From assembly GCF_001422445.1 (NCBI RefSeq), contig NZ_LMNA01000001.1, positions 418,735-482,734 on the forward strand: DNA of 64,000 nucleotides, in the 5' to 3' direction. The stretch is from Pseudorhodoferax sp. Leaf274 (lineage in GTDB: Bacteria > Pseudomonadota > Gammaproteobacteria > Burkholderiales > Burkholderiaceae_C). The notes under the pieces are model-generated. The model did no database searches. It saw nothing but the letters and a program-made list of their open reading frames with translations, and was not told the origin of the DNA. This document shows, in pieces, positions 27,376 to 35,550 of this stretch. Numbering within the stretch: position 1 is the stretch's first letter; every line of letters starts with the position of its first letter. A program made the position numbers and the translations under genes.

Positions 27376-27437
27376 GTCTTGCGCGGCGAGACCCGCTCAT
27401 TATGATGCGCCCATCCCGTTGTGAGACACCCGTCTTA
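27376..27437. promoter_or_regulatory. Candidate TetR operators in the divergent gap
   Basis: TGAGAC (27422-27427) and GTCTTA (27432-27437) form a 16-bp inverted repeat with a 4-base centre and one mismatch. A second pair, GTCTT (27376-27380) and GAGAC (27388-27392), repeats the same half-site in the opposite layout. Both lie between the TetR start (27342) and the FAH-family gene (27505). No convincing -35/-10 pair could be fixed. Confidence 0.45.
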
Positions 27438-27504
27438 AAACGGACATTCGATCTCACGGCCAGGGCCATGCCCTGCGACACGTGCGGCACCAGGAGACAA
27501 CACG

Positions 27505-28371
27505 ATGCGGCTTGCCAGCTGGCGTTGGGGTGGTATGGACCACGTGGGGCTGATCTCGCCCGACGGACGCGAGGCCACGCCGCTCGCGTGCAACGACGCC
27601 AGCCGTGGCGTGCAGCCGCTGGTCGAGGCGCTGGCCGAAGGCCGGCCGCTGCCGCGCGAGGCCGGCACCAGGCTCCCGGTCTCGGCCATCACCTTGCGCG
27701 CGCCGCTGCCGCGCCCGCACCGCAACCTGTTCTGCGTCGGCCGCAACTACCGCGCACACGCGGCGGAACTCGCCGGCACCGTGTTCCGCGACAGCCTGCC
27801 CAAGGAGGACGAGTGGCCCATCGTCTTCACCAAGACGCCGCAGACCGTGATCGGCCCCTTCGACACCGTGCGCCTGCCGGGCCGCGCCGTCACCGAGCAG
27901 ATCGACTACGAGAGCGAGCTGGCCATCGTCATCGGCAAGCAGGGCCGCGACATCCCCAAGGGCCGCGCGATGGAGCATGTGCTGGGCTACACCGTGGTCA
28001 ACGACGTGAGTGCGCGCGACGTGCAGACGCGCCACCAGCAGTGGGACCTGGGCAAGAGCTTCGACACCTTCTGCCCCATGGGCCCGTGGATCGTGACAGC
28101 CGACGAACTGGAAGGGCGCAGCACCCGCGTGCGTGGCTGGGTGAACGGCGAGTTGCGCCAGGACGGGCGGACCGAGGACATGATCTTCGACATCCCCACG
28201 CTCATCGAGACCTGCTCGCGCGGCATCACGCTGCTGCCCGGCGACATCATCGCCACGGGCACGCCCTCGGGTGTGGGCATGGGCTTCAAGCCGCCACGCT
28301 GGCTCCAGTCCGGCGACGTGTTCAAGGTGGAGATCGATGGCATCGGCGCCATCGAGAACCGCTTCCAGTGA
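27505..28371 (+). CDS. Fumarylacetoacetate hydrolase family protein
   Basis: This 288-residue protein has the FAH C-terminal fold. The core opens with NLFCVGRNYRAHAAE (about residue 74), and the metal-binding carboxylates are seen in IDYESELAIVIGK. The VVNDVSARDVQTRHQQWDLGKS and GTPSGVGMG blocks follow. Family members hydrolyse or decarboxylate 2-oxo acids such as acylpyruvates or oxepin-ring products of aromatic meta-cleavage. It is the first gene of the long plus-strand cluster and the one nearest the TetR operators. An AGGAG precedes the ATG by 8 bases. The exact substrate is unknown. Confidence 0.92.
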   Translation: MRLASWRWGGMDHVGLISPDGREATPLACNDASRGVQPLVEALAEGRPLPREAGTRLPVSAITLRAPLPRPHRNLFCVGRNYRAHAAELAGTVFRDSLPKEDEWPIVFTKTPQTVIGPFDTVRLPGRAVTEQIDYESELAIVIGKQGRDIPKGRAMEHVLGYTVVNDVSARDVQTRHQQWDLGKSFDTFCPMGPWIVTADELEGRSTRVRGWVNGELRQDGRTEDMIFDIPTLIETCSRGITLLPGDIIATGTPSGVGMGFKPPRWLQSGDVFKVEIDGIGAIENRFQ

Positions 28372-28381
28372 GGCCCGCGCG

Positions 28382-29167
28382 ATGCCGTTGCACCTGATCG
28401 AACGCATGGTGGCCGAGGACGAAGGCGAGGGCGACGCCGTCGTCTGCATCCACGGCCTGGGCGGCAGCGCCAACACCTTCGGGCCCTTGCTGCCGGCGCT
28501 GCAGCGCTGCCGCGTGCTGCGGCCCGATCTGCCGGGCAGCGGGCGTTCGCAGCGTGCGGAAGGGCCCTTGACCATCCAGCGCTACGTGGACGCGGTTCAA
28601 GCGTTCTGCGACCGCGCCGGCATCCCCCGCGCGCATGTCGTCGGCCATTCCATGGGCACCATCGTGGCCCAGCACCTGGCCGTGCAGAACCCGAGGCTCG
28701 TGCGCAGCCTCGCGCTGTTCGGCCCGTTGATCACGCCGCCCGACCCGGCCCGCAACGCCATGCGCGCCCGCGCCACCAAGGCCCGTGAAGGCGTGGCCGG
28801 CCTGCACGAGATTGTGAACCAGCTGACCCAGGTGGCCGTGTCGTCGGAGACGCGCCAGAACCATCCCCTGGCGGTGGCCTTCGTCCGTGAGAGCCTGATG
28901 CGCCAGGAGCCCGAGGCCTACGCGCGCAGCTGCGAGGCGCTGGCCGGCGCCGAGCCGGCGGCCGTGGACCGCATCGCCTGCCCGGTGCTGCTGGTCACCG
29001 GTGACGAAGACGGCGTGGCGCCGCCGCAGGCCGTGCGCGCCATGGCCGAGAAGATCGCCGGCGCCCGTGTGCAGGTGCTGTCGCGCTGCGGCCACTGGAC
29101 GCCGGTGGAGCGGCCCGAGGATTGCCAGCGCGCGCTGCGCGAGTTCCTGTCCAGCGTGAGGGGCTGA
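28382..29167 (+). CDS. Alpha/beta hydrolase
   Basis: This 261-residue hydrolase of the PcaD/MhpC type has the oxyanion segment IHGLGGSANTF near residue 23, the nucleophile Ser90 in VVGHSMGT, an acid in VTGDEDGVAPP and the catalytic His in SRCGHWTPVE. It is cytoplasmic. It starts 10 bp after the FAH gene stop and ends 1 bp before the first amidohydrolase gene, so it belongs to the same transcript. It would open a lactone or ester or cleave a C-C bond in the pathway. Confidence 0.9.
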   Translation: MPLHLIERMVAEDEGEGDAVVCIHGLGGSANTFGPLLPALQRCRVLRPDLPGSGRSQRAEGPLTIQRYVDAVQAFCDRAGIPRAHVVGHSMGTIVAQHLAVQNPRLVRSLALFGPLITPPDPARNAMRARATKAREGVAGLHEIVNQLTQVAVSSETRQNHPLAVAFVRESLMRQEPEAYARSCEALAGAEPAAVDRIACPVLLVTGDEDGVAPPQAVRAMAEKIAGARVQVLSRCGHWTPVERPEDCQRALREFLSSVRG

Positions 29168-29168
29168 C

Positions 29169-30485
29169 ATGGCCGACATCCACTTCACCAACGTGCGCAT
29201 CTTCGACGGCGGCGGCGAGCAGCCCTTCATGGGCGAGCTGCTGGTGTCGGGCAACCGCATCCACCGCGTCGCCAAGACGGCTTTCGGCCAGCGCAGCCAG
29301 CCGGTGGCCGGTGCCACGGTCATCGATGGCGGCGGCGCCTTCCTGATGCCGGGCATGGTGGAGGCGCACACGCACTTCAGCTGGAACGACCAGCCCAGCC
29401 TGGACGCCATCCAGCGCATGCCGCCCGAGGAGCACATCCTGTGGTGCGCCGAAGTCGCCAAGCGTTACCTGGACATGGGATGGACGAGTTGCGTGGGCGC
29501 GGCCGCCGCCAAGCCGCGGCTCGACGTGGTGATCCGCAACGCCATCAACGACGGCACCATCATTGGCCCGCGCTACCTGGCGGCCAGCCAGGAGATCACG
29601 GTGCCCGGCGGCCTGGGCGACACCACGCAGCCGCACCTGCCACAGCCGGAATTCGCGTTCGGCGCCGTCGTCAGCGGCGCCGAGGAGATGCGCCGCTGCG
29701 TGCGCATGTTCGCCAAGTACGGCGTGGACACGCTGAAGATCAACCTGTCGGGCGAATCCATCACGGGCATGTCGTCCGAGCGCAGCCAGTTCACGTCCGA
29801 GGAGGTGCGCGTCTGCGTCGAGGAGGCCAAGGCCTGGGGCAAGCGCGTGGCCGCGCATGCGCGCAGCACCTGGGCCATCAAGCAGTGCGTGCAGCTGGGC
29901 ATCGAGGTGATCTACCACGCGAGCTTCTGCGACGAGGAGGCGCTGGACCTGCTGGAGGCGCACAAGATGCAGCACTTCGTGGCGCCCGGGCTGGCCTGGC
30001 TGATCCGCACCGTGCACAACGCCAGCGAGTACGGGCTGACGCCCGAGGTCACGCGCAAGATGGGCTACCACCGCGAGCTGGAGGCGGCCATCGCGAGCAT
30101 GCAGGCGCTGCGCCGGCGCGGCGTGCGCATCCTGCCCGGCGGCGACTACGGCTTTGCCTGGACGCCGCACGGCACCAATGCGCGCGACCTGGAGTACTTC
30201 GTCAAGGTGGTGGGCATGAGCACCATGGAGGCGCTGCTGTCGGCCACGGCCTGGGGCGGGCCGATGATGAAGCAGGGCAAGGAGATCGGCTACCTGCGCG
30301 AGGGCTGCCTGGCCGATGTGCTGCTGATCGACGGCGACCCGCTGGCCGACATCACGATCCTGCAGGACAAGGCGCGCATCCTGGCCGTGATGAAGGATGG
30401 CGAATTCCACCGCGCGCCGCCGGTGCGCGAGGGCAGCGGTTCCCCGTATCTGCGCGAGGTGCGCCCCAACCGCTGGGCGGCTTGA
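29169..30485 (+). CDS. Amidohydrolase family protein (first of two paralogues)
   Basis: This 438-residue metal-dependent hydrolase of the imidazolonepropionase-related COG1228 group has the HxH ligands at His67 and His69 (EAHTHF). Further metal or catalytic positions appear in LKINLSGES, VAAHARS, IYHASF and PGGDYGFA. The C-terminal part (GCLADVLLIDGDPLADI) is the typical composite beta-sandwich end. It should hydrolyse a cyclic amide, lactam or N-acyl bond. It is followed by a closely similar paralogue, so the two may form a hetero-oligomer or act on two related substrates. Confidence 0.92.
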   Translation: MADIHFTNVRIFDGGGEQPFMGELLVSGNRIHRVAKTAFGQRSQPVAGATVIDGGGAFLMPGMVEAHTHFSWNDQPSLDAIQRMPPEEHILWCAEVAKRYLDMGWTSCVGAAAAKPRLDVVIRNAINDGTIIGPRYLAASQEITVPGGLGDTTQPHLPQPEFAFGAVVSGAEEMRRCVRMFAKYGVDTLKINLSGESITGMSSERSQFTSEEVRVCVEEAKAWGKRVAAHARSTWAIKQCVQLGIEVIYHASFCDEEALDLLEAHKMQHFVAPGLAWLIRTVHNASEYGLTPEVTRKMGYHRELEAAIASMQALRRRGVRILPGGDYGFAWTPHGTNARDLEYFVKVVGMSTMEALLSATAWGGPMMKQGKEIGYLREGCLADVLLIDGDPLADITILQDKARILAVMKDGEFHRAPPVREGSGSPYLREVRPNRWAA

Positions 30486-30495
30486 GGAGACGACG

Positions 30496-31785
30496 ATGGC
30501 CGAAGTCCTGTTCACCAACGTGCGCATCCTCGAAGGCGGCACGCAACAGCCCTACCAGGGCAGCGTGCGCGTGGCGGGCAACCGCATCCGCGAGGTCGGC
30601 CGCAGCCTGGCGCCCGTAGGCGGTTTCCACAGCGGCGTGCAGGTCATCGACGCGGCCGGCGCCACGCTGATGCCGGGCATGTGCGAGGCGCACACGCACT
30701 TCAGCTGGAACGACGCGGCCACGTTGGCTGCCATCCAGGCGATGCCGCTGGAAGAACACGTGCTGTGGTGCGCCAAGGTGGCAGGCCGCTATCTGCAAGC
30801 GGGCTTCACCTCCTGCGTGGGTGCGGCCTGCGCCAAGCCGCGGCTGGACGTGGTCACGCGCAACGCCATCAACAAGGGCCAGATCCCCGGCCCGCGCTAC
30901 CTGGCCGCCAGCCAGGAGATCACGGTGCCCGGCGGCCTGGGCGACGAGACGCTGCCGCACCTGCCCTTTCCCGAGTTCAGCTTCGGCGTGAACGTGAACG
31001 GCGCCGACGACATGCGCAAGGCCGTGCGCCGCTTCCTGGCCTACGGCGTGGACTCGATCAAGCTCAACCTGTCGGGCGACAACTTCACGCCGCAGTCGCC
31101 GGCCGGCACCACCTGGATGACCGACGCCGAGGTGGCCGCCGCCATGCAGGAGGTCAAGATGCGCGGCAAGCGGGGTGTGGCCCATGCGCGGTCGGCCGAC
31201 AGCGTCAAGCAGGCGCTGCGCCACGGCATCGAGCTGATCTACCACGCCAGCTACACCGACACCGAGACGCTGGACCTGCTGGAGGCGGCCAAGGACCAGG
31301 TGTTCGTCGCGCCCGGCATCGCCATCCTCTACGCCATGCTGCACGAGGCCGAGCCGTTCGGCATCACGCACCAGATGGCGGTGGACATGGGCTACCAGGA
31401 CGAATGGGACAACGCCATCGCCTCGCTGCGCGCCATGCACCGGCGCGGCATCCGCGTGCTGCCGGGCGGCGACTATGGCTTCGCGTTCACGCCGCACACG
31501 CAGAACGCGCGCGACCTGGAGTTCTTCGTGAAGTACCTGGGCATGACGCCGCTGGAGGCGATCCGCTCCACGGCCGAGTTCGGCGGGCACGTCATGAAGC
31601 AGCCGCACGACCTGGGGCTCATCAAGCCTGGGTACCTGGCCGACCTGCTGCTGGTCGATGGCGACCCGCTGGCCAACCTGTCCATCCTGCGCGACCCCAA
31701 GCGCATCCTGGCGGTGATGAAGGACGGCGTGTTCGCGAAGCTGCCGCCGGTGGCCAGCGAGCGGCGTTGGGAAAGGGCGGCATGA
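30496..31785 (+). CDS. Amidohydrolase family protein (second paralogue)
   Basis: This 429-residue protein is similar along its full length to the preceding gene product, with the same ligand blocks (EAHTHF, IKLNLSGD, VAHARS, IYHASY, PGGDYGFA). A stretch around 30901 is nearly identical to that around 29578 at the DNA level, which indicates local duplication. AGGAG lies 8 bases before the ATG. The last codons overlap the LivH start (ATGA), which ties the hydrolases directly to the importer genes. It lacks the short extra C-terminal tail of its paralogue. Confidence 0.92.
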   Translation: MAEVLFTNVRILEGGTQQPYQGSVRVAGNRIREVGRSLAPVGGFHSGVQVIDAAGATLMPGMCEAHTHFSWNDAATLAAIQAMPLEEHVLWCAKVAGRYLQAGFTSCVGAACAKPRLDVVTRNAINKGQIPGPRYLAASQEITVPGGLGDETLPHLPFPEFSFGVNVNGADDMRKAVRRFLAYGVDSIKLNLSGDNFTPQSPAGTTWMTDAEVAAAMQEVKMRGKRGVAHARSADSVKQALRHGIELIYHASYTDTETLDLLEAAKDQVFVAPGIAILYAMLHEAEPFGITHQMAVDMGYQDEWDNAIASLRAMHRRGIRVLPGGDYGFAFTPHTQNARDLEFFVKYLGMTPLEAIRSTAEFGGHVMKQPHDLGLIKPGYLADLLLVDGDPLANLSILRDPKRILAVMKDGVFAKLPPVASERRWERAA

Positions 31786-32729
31786 CGCGCACCGCGCGCA
31801 TCCTGCTCTGGCTGCTCATCGGCGGCCCCATCGGGGTGTTCTCGCTCTGGGCGCTGTTCGACAACGCGCGCCTGTACGTGGTCACCATGCTGAACGGGCT
31901 GACGCTGGCTTCGCTGTACTTCATCGTCGCGAGCGGCTTCACGCTGGTGTTCGGCCTCATGCGCAACGTGAACCTGGCGCACGGCTCGCTCTACCTGCTG
32001 GGCGGCTACGTGGGCTATGTGGTGGCCGACAAGACCGGCTGGTGGCTGCTGGCGCTGGCGGCGGGCTTCGCGGCGGCGGCCGTGGCGGGCCTGCTGATCC
32101 AGGTGCTGATCCTGCGCCGCATGCAGGGCCAGGACCTGCGCCAGACGCTGGTGACCATCGGCCTGTCCATCGTGATCGCCGATGTGCTGCTGTGGATCTT
32201 CACGGGCCAGGTGCACCAGATGGAAGCGCCATCGTTCCTGCAGGGCCCCATCCGCGGCCTGCCGCTGATCAATGCCTACGGCGCCTTCCGGCTGAGCCTG
32301 CTGGGCTTCGGCCTGGCCATCGGCTTCGGACTGTGGTGGCTGCTGAACAGGACCCGCGTGGGCGCCATGATCCGCGCCGGCGTGGACGACCGCGGCATGC
32401 TGGCCGCATCCGGGGTGAACGTGAACCTCGTGTTCGCCATCACCTTCATGCTGGGTGCCGGGCTTGCGGGCTTCGGCGGCGTGATCGGTGCGGTGGAGCT
32501 GTCGATGGTGCCGGGCGAGGACATCCGGCTGCTGCTGGCCTCGCTGGTCGTGGTGATCGTGGGCGGCATGGGCAGTGTGGTGGGGGCCGCCATCGGTGCG
32601 GTGATCCTGGGGCTGGCGGAGACCTATGGGCTGGCTTATGCGCCGACCTACAGCGTGGTGTTCACGTTCGTGATCCTGATCCTGGTGCTGGCGTTCCGGC
32701 CGCGCGGGATCATGGGGAAGGCAGCATGA
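31782..32729 (+). CDS. LivH-type ABC transporter permease
   Basis: This 315-residue branched-chain amino acid-type permease has about eight membrane helices. LNGLTLASLYFIVASGFTLVFGLMRNVNLAHGS is represented piecewise by the typical LivH segments GLTLASLYFIVASG and MRNVNLAHGSLY. The coupling loop RVGAMIRAGVDDRGMLAASG and the glycine-rich VVVIVGGMGSVVGAAIG are also present. It pairs with LivM, but the two genes are separated here by an unusual 459-bp repeat-rich stretch instead of being adjacent. Confidence 0.94.
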   Translation: MTRTARILLWLLIGGPIGVFSLWALFDNARLYVVTMLNGLTLASLYFIVASGFTLVFGLMRNVNLAHGSLYLLGGYVGYVVADKTGWWLLALAAGFAAAAVAGLLIQVLILRRMQGQDLRQTLVTIGLSIVIADVLLWIFTGQVHQMEAPSFLQGPIRGLPLINAYGAFRLSLLGFGLAIGFGLWWLLNRTRVGAMIRAGVDDRGMLAASGVNVNLVFAITFMLGAGLAGFGGVIGAVELSMVPGEDIRLLLASLVVVIVGGMGSVVGAAIGAVILGLAETYGLAYAPTYSVVFTFVILILVLAFRPRGIMGKAA

Positions 32730-32843
32730 GCGCACTCGGCGAGGGGCCCCGCGCAGCGGGGATCGACGGCAGCGCGAAGGCTGCAAGCCGCCGACCGGCA
32801 TGTCCGTTCGGCCCGCACAACGGTTCGGAGGCGGCAGCATGAG
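32720..32843. repeat. 11-bp direct repeats enclosing a 102-bp segment after livH
   Basis: GGCAGCATGAG occurs at 32720-32730, over the livH stop, and again at 32833-32843. The enclosed segment holds a CCCCGC/GCGGGG hairpin at 32747-32761. A 38-codon open frame starting ATGAG at 32726 runs to 32842 and has no recognisable product. The arrangement resembles either a duplicated gene end or a small insertion with duplicated flanks. Confidence 0.5.
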
Positions 32844-32880
32844 ATGCAAGCTTGTGCACTCGGTCTTTGCGGTGGCGCCC

Positions 32881-32989
32881 GACCACGCCGACGGTGTGCT
32901 CCACTCCGCGAATGTCCCCCGCCCAGGGCCGCAGGCGGCCCAGGGCTCCTCCTTTATTTCGCTGCGTGGAGCACACCATCGTCGTGGTC
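32881..32989. repeat. Left hairpin module of the livH-livM intergenic element
   Basis: A 61-bp core (32905-32965) is enclosed by 24-bp arms (32881-32904 and 32966-32989). The arms are mutual reverse complements with two mismatches, and the inner 12 bp (GGTGTGCTCCAC) are perfect. The core contains its own GGGCCGC/GCGGCCC hairpin and the string CTCCTCCTTTATTTCGCTGC. The same core recurs inverted at 33059-33117. Confidence 0.8.
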
Positions 32990-32995
32990 CGGAAC

Positions 32996-33027
32996 CGTCG
33001 CGTCGCACGAGCCAGCACGACGCGACG
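32996..33027. repeat. Central hairpin of the livH-livM intergenic element
   Basis: CGTCGCGTCG (32996-33005) and its exact reverse complement CGACGCGACG (33018-33027) flank a 12-base loop. It lies between the two oppositely oriented core modules and marks the approximate symmetry centre of the whole element. Confidence 0.7.
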
Positions 33028-33037
33028 TGCCCAGGGT

Positions 33038-33138
33038 CGAGGGTACCGGGTGGCCTCTGCAGCGAAATAAAGGAGGAGCCTGGGCCGCCTGCGGCCCAGG
33101 CGGGGGACATTCGCGGAAGAGGCCACCCGGTGCCCTCG
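33038..33138. repeat. Right hairpin module of the livH-livM intergenic element
   Basis: A 59-bp core (33059-33117) is the reverse complement of the left core apart from two single-base gaps and one substitution-like difference in the GC-rich centre. It is enclosed by 21-bp arms (33038-33058 and 33118-33138) that pair with one mismatch, and the inner 14 bp are perfect. The arm sequence is unrelated to the arms of the left module. The core is therefore conserved while the stem varies but stays self-complementary. From here to the livM start at 33189 no further structure is seen. Confidence 0.8.
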
Positions 33139-33188
33139 GCCCCCGCGCCACGCCTCCTGCGCAAACCGCAGCGAGGGGAGCTCCTGCG

Positions 33189-34304
33189 ATGAGTGCCTCC
33201 CAATGGCGCCGCGCCATGAACCGCCAGCCCACGGCGCCGGTCACCCGACCCCGCCCCAGCGCTGCGCCGACGGCCGCCAACACACCGCAGCCCCGCACAG
33301 CCGCCTGGCGGACCCTGCGCCCCCGCCACGGCATCGTGCTGATCGGGGCCCTGCTGTTCCCCTTCGTCGCCACGCCCTTCTTCACCTACCAGGTGGCAGC
33401 CCAATCCTTGGTGTTGGGCCTGATCGCCCTGTCGCTGACCTTCCTGGGCGGCTACGGGGGCATGGTCTCGCTGGCGCAGATGACCGTGGCCGGCATCGCG
33501 GGCTACGCCATGGCCGTGCTGGGCACCAGCAGCAGCGCGGCCATCAGCCTGGGCTGGCCCTGGTGGGTGGCGGTGCCGTTCGCGCTGCTGATCGCGGTGG
33601 CCTGCGCCGCGCTGATCGGCTGGCTGTCGGTGCGCACCGAGGGCATCTACACCATCATGATCACGCTGGCCATCGGCGTGGCGTTCTACTACCTGGTGCT
33701 GCAGAACTACAGCATCTTCAACGGCTTCCAGGGCCTGCGCGAACTGCACCCGCCCGATGTGTTCGGCGTGGACTTGCGCAAGCCGGTGCCGTTCTATTTT
33801 CTTGCGCTGGTGTGCGCACTCGCGGGCTACGGCCTCGTCAAGTGGATCGTGCGCGCACCCTTCGGCATCGCGCTGCAGGGCGTGCGCGACAACCCGCGCC
33901 GCATGGCCGCGCTGGGCTACGACGTGGTGGCGCACCGCGTGGCGGCCTACGCCTTCGCCGGCCTGCTGGCGGCCGTGGGCGGCATCCTGCTGGCCTGGTA
34001 CAACGGACTGATGACCCCCGGATCGGTCGGCACCAGCTGGCTCATCAACATCCTGGTCGTCGCGGTGCTGGGCGGCATGCGCCACCCCATCGGCGCGTTC
34101 GTCGGCGCGGTGCTGTTCGTGCTGCTGCAGACCTTCGCCATCGACCTGGTCGACCGCGAACGCTTCAACCTCGTCATCGGCGGCGTGTTCCTCGCCATCG
34201 TGCTGTGTTCCCCCGACGGCCTGCTCGGACTGTGGGCGCGTGCGCGTGCGCGCTTCGCACCCCGGCAGACCATGACAACGCCAACCCCAAGGAGACAAGC
34301 GTGA
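33189..34304 (+). CDS. LivM-type ABC transporter permease
   Basis: This 371-residue permease has about ten membrane helices and an unusual polar, proline-rich N-terminal extension of ~50 residues (MSASQWRRAMNRQP...). Core family segments include GGYGGMVSLAQMTVAGIAGY and GVRDNPRRMAALGYDV. The latter is the coupling loop to the ATPases. The start at 33189 was chosen because the repeat element lies directly upstream. A later Met (MNRQP) is also possible. The stop overlaps the GTG start of the binding-protein gene. It forms the channel with LivH. Confidence 0.93.
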   Translation: MSASQWRRAMNRQPTAPVTRPRPSAAPTAANTPQPRTAAWRTLRPRHGIVLIGALLFPFVATPFFTYQVAAQSLVLGLIALSLTFLGGYGGMVSLAQMTVAGIAGYAMAVLGTSSSAAISLGWPWWVAVPFALLIAVACAALIGWLSVRTEGIYTIMITLAIGVAFYYLVLQNYSIFNGFQGLRELHPPDVFGVDLRKPVPFYFLALVCALAGYGLVKWIVRAPFGIALQGVRDNPRRMAALGYDVVAHRVAAYAFAGLLAAVGGILLAWYNGLMTPGSVGTSWLINILVVAVLGGMRHPIGAFVGAVLFVLLQTFAIDLVDRERFNLVIGGVFLAIVLCSPDGLLGLWARARARFAPRQTMTTPTPRRQA

Positions 34305-35536
34305 ACCTCAAGCAAACCCTGCTGGCCGCTGCGGCCACCTGCGTCGTGACCGGTGCCTGGGCCCAGGGCGGCCCCATCAAGATCGGCCTGCTGGCCACGC
34401 TGGAAGGACCGTTCGCGGCCGGTGGCGCCGACGGCATGCGCGGCGCGGAGCTGGCCGTCAAGGAGCGTGGCGGCATGGTGGCGGGGCGCAAGATCGAACT
34501 CATCAAGGCCAGCTCGGACGCCAAGCCCGACGTGGCCGTCAACGCCACGCGCAAGCTGGTGGAGCAGGACAAGGTCGACATCATGGTCGGCCCGCTGTCG
34601 GGCGGCGAAGGCATCGCGGTGAAGGACTACTCCAAGACCCAGCCGCAGGTGACCTTCATCAACGGTGCCTCGGGCGCGCAGGGCACCACGCTGGACAGCC
34701 CCAGCCCCAATTTCTACCGCTTCAACACCGAGGGCGCGCAGTGGATGGTGGGCCTGGGCCAGGCCGCGCTGGACAAGGGCTACAAGCGCGTGATGGTCAT
34801 CGCCGAGGACTACGCCTTCCCCTATTCGCAGGTGCAGGGCTTCATGGCCGAGTACTGCGCCAAGGGCGGCAAGGTGCCGGTCAAGGCCTGGGTGCCGCTG
34901 GGCGGCAAGGACTACAGCTCGGTGATCGCGCGCATCCCCAAGGACGTGGACGCGCTGCTGGTGGTGCTGGGCGGCGCCGACGCGGTGAACTTCCTCACGC
35001 AGTACGAGAACGCCGGCGGCGACAAGCCGATGCTGGGCGGCTCCATCACGGTGAGCCAGGACGTGCTGAACTACCGCGGCAAGCGGCGCGATTCGCTGGT
35101 GGGCACGCTGTCGGCCGGCCCGGTGGCCGACAGCTACGACGGCGCCGGCTGGAAGTCCTTCGTGGCCGACTACCAGAAGACCTACCCGGTGTCCTCCGGC
35201 GCGTTCCCCAGCCCCAGCCTGTTCGCCTACGTGTACTACACCAACATGAAGGCCGCGCTGGACGGGCTCGACGCCGTGAAGGGAGATCTCTCGGGCGGCC
35301 AGGCCAAGTACCGCGAGGCACTGCAGAAGCTGGTGCTCAAGACGCCCACGGGCGACGTGCGGCTGGACGGCAACCGCCAGGCCATCGGCACCACCTTCGT
35401 GACCGAGGTGGTCAAGGACGCGCAGGGCAACCTCACGACCAAGGTGAGCAAGAAGGTCGACAACATCGACCAGCTGCTGGGCATGAAGAAGGAAGACTTC
35501 AAGATGGGCACGCGGGATGTCCCCGCCTGCCCCTGA
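34301..35536 (+). CDS. Branched-chain-amino-acid-type ABC transporter substrate-binding protein
   Basis: This 411-residue periplasmic binding protein (Peripla_BP_6) has a signal peptide with cleavage at about residue 25 (GAWA-QGG), and the mature part opens IKIGLLATLEGPFAAGGADG. The GTG start at 34301 overlaps the livM stop by 4 bases and has AAGGAG 6 bases upstream, so it is well supported. It supplies the LivHM channel with the cluster's substrate, which from context is probably an amide, ester or aromatic acid. Confidence 0.93.
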   Translation: MNLKQTLLAAAATCVVTGAWAQGGPIKIGLLATLEGPFAAGGADGMRGAELAVKERGGMVAGRKIELIKASSDAKPDVAVNATRKLVEQDKVDIMVGPLSGGEGIAVKDYSKTQPQVTFINGASGAQGTTLDSPSPNFYRFNTEGAQWMVGLGQAALDKGYKRVMVIAEDYAFPYSQVQGFMAEYCAKGGKVPVKAWVPLGGKDYSSVIARIPKDVDALLVVLGGADAVNFLTQYENAGGDKPMLGGSITVSQDVLNYRGKRRDSLVGTLSAGPVADSYDGAGWKSFVADYQKTYPVSSGAFPSPSLFAYVYYTNMKAALDGLDAVKGDLSGGQAKYREALQKLVLKTPTGDVRLDGNRQAIGTTFVTEVVKDAQGNLTTKVSKKVDNIDQLLGMKKEDFKMGTRDVPACP

Positions 35537-35550
35537 GCAAGGCTGAACGC

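Noticed and set aside
29169-31785. The amidohydrolase pair as imidazolonepropionase (hutI)
   Set aside because: They share the superfamily fold, but they are duplicated, sit beside an importer, and are not near the hut-like genes. The substrate is left open.
32726-32842. A 38-codon open frame starting in the livH stop
   Set aside because: It has no recognisable product, it lies within a repeat-flanked segment, and its ATGAG start is simply one of the direct-repeat copies.
32893-33131. The inverted modules as terminal repeats of an insertion sequence
   Set aside because: There is no transposase between them, the distance is only ~240 bp, and each module has its own different flanking stem, which ordinary IS ends do not show.
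31473-34298. A 941-codon minus-strand open frame across livH, the repeat element and livM
   Set aside because: Its composition (His/Gln/Asp/Arg-rich, no hydrophobic core) is typical of an antisense shadow, while the plus strand has clear permease sequences.
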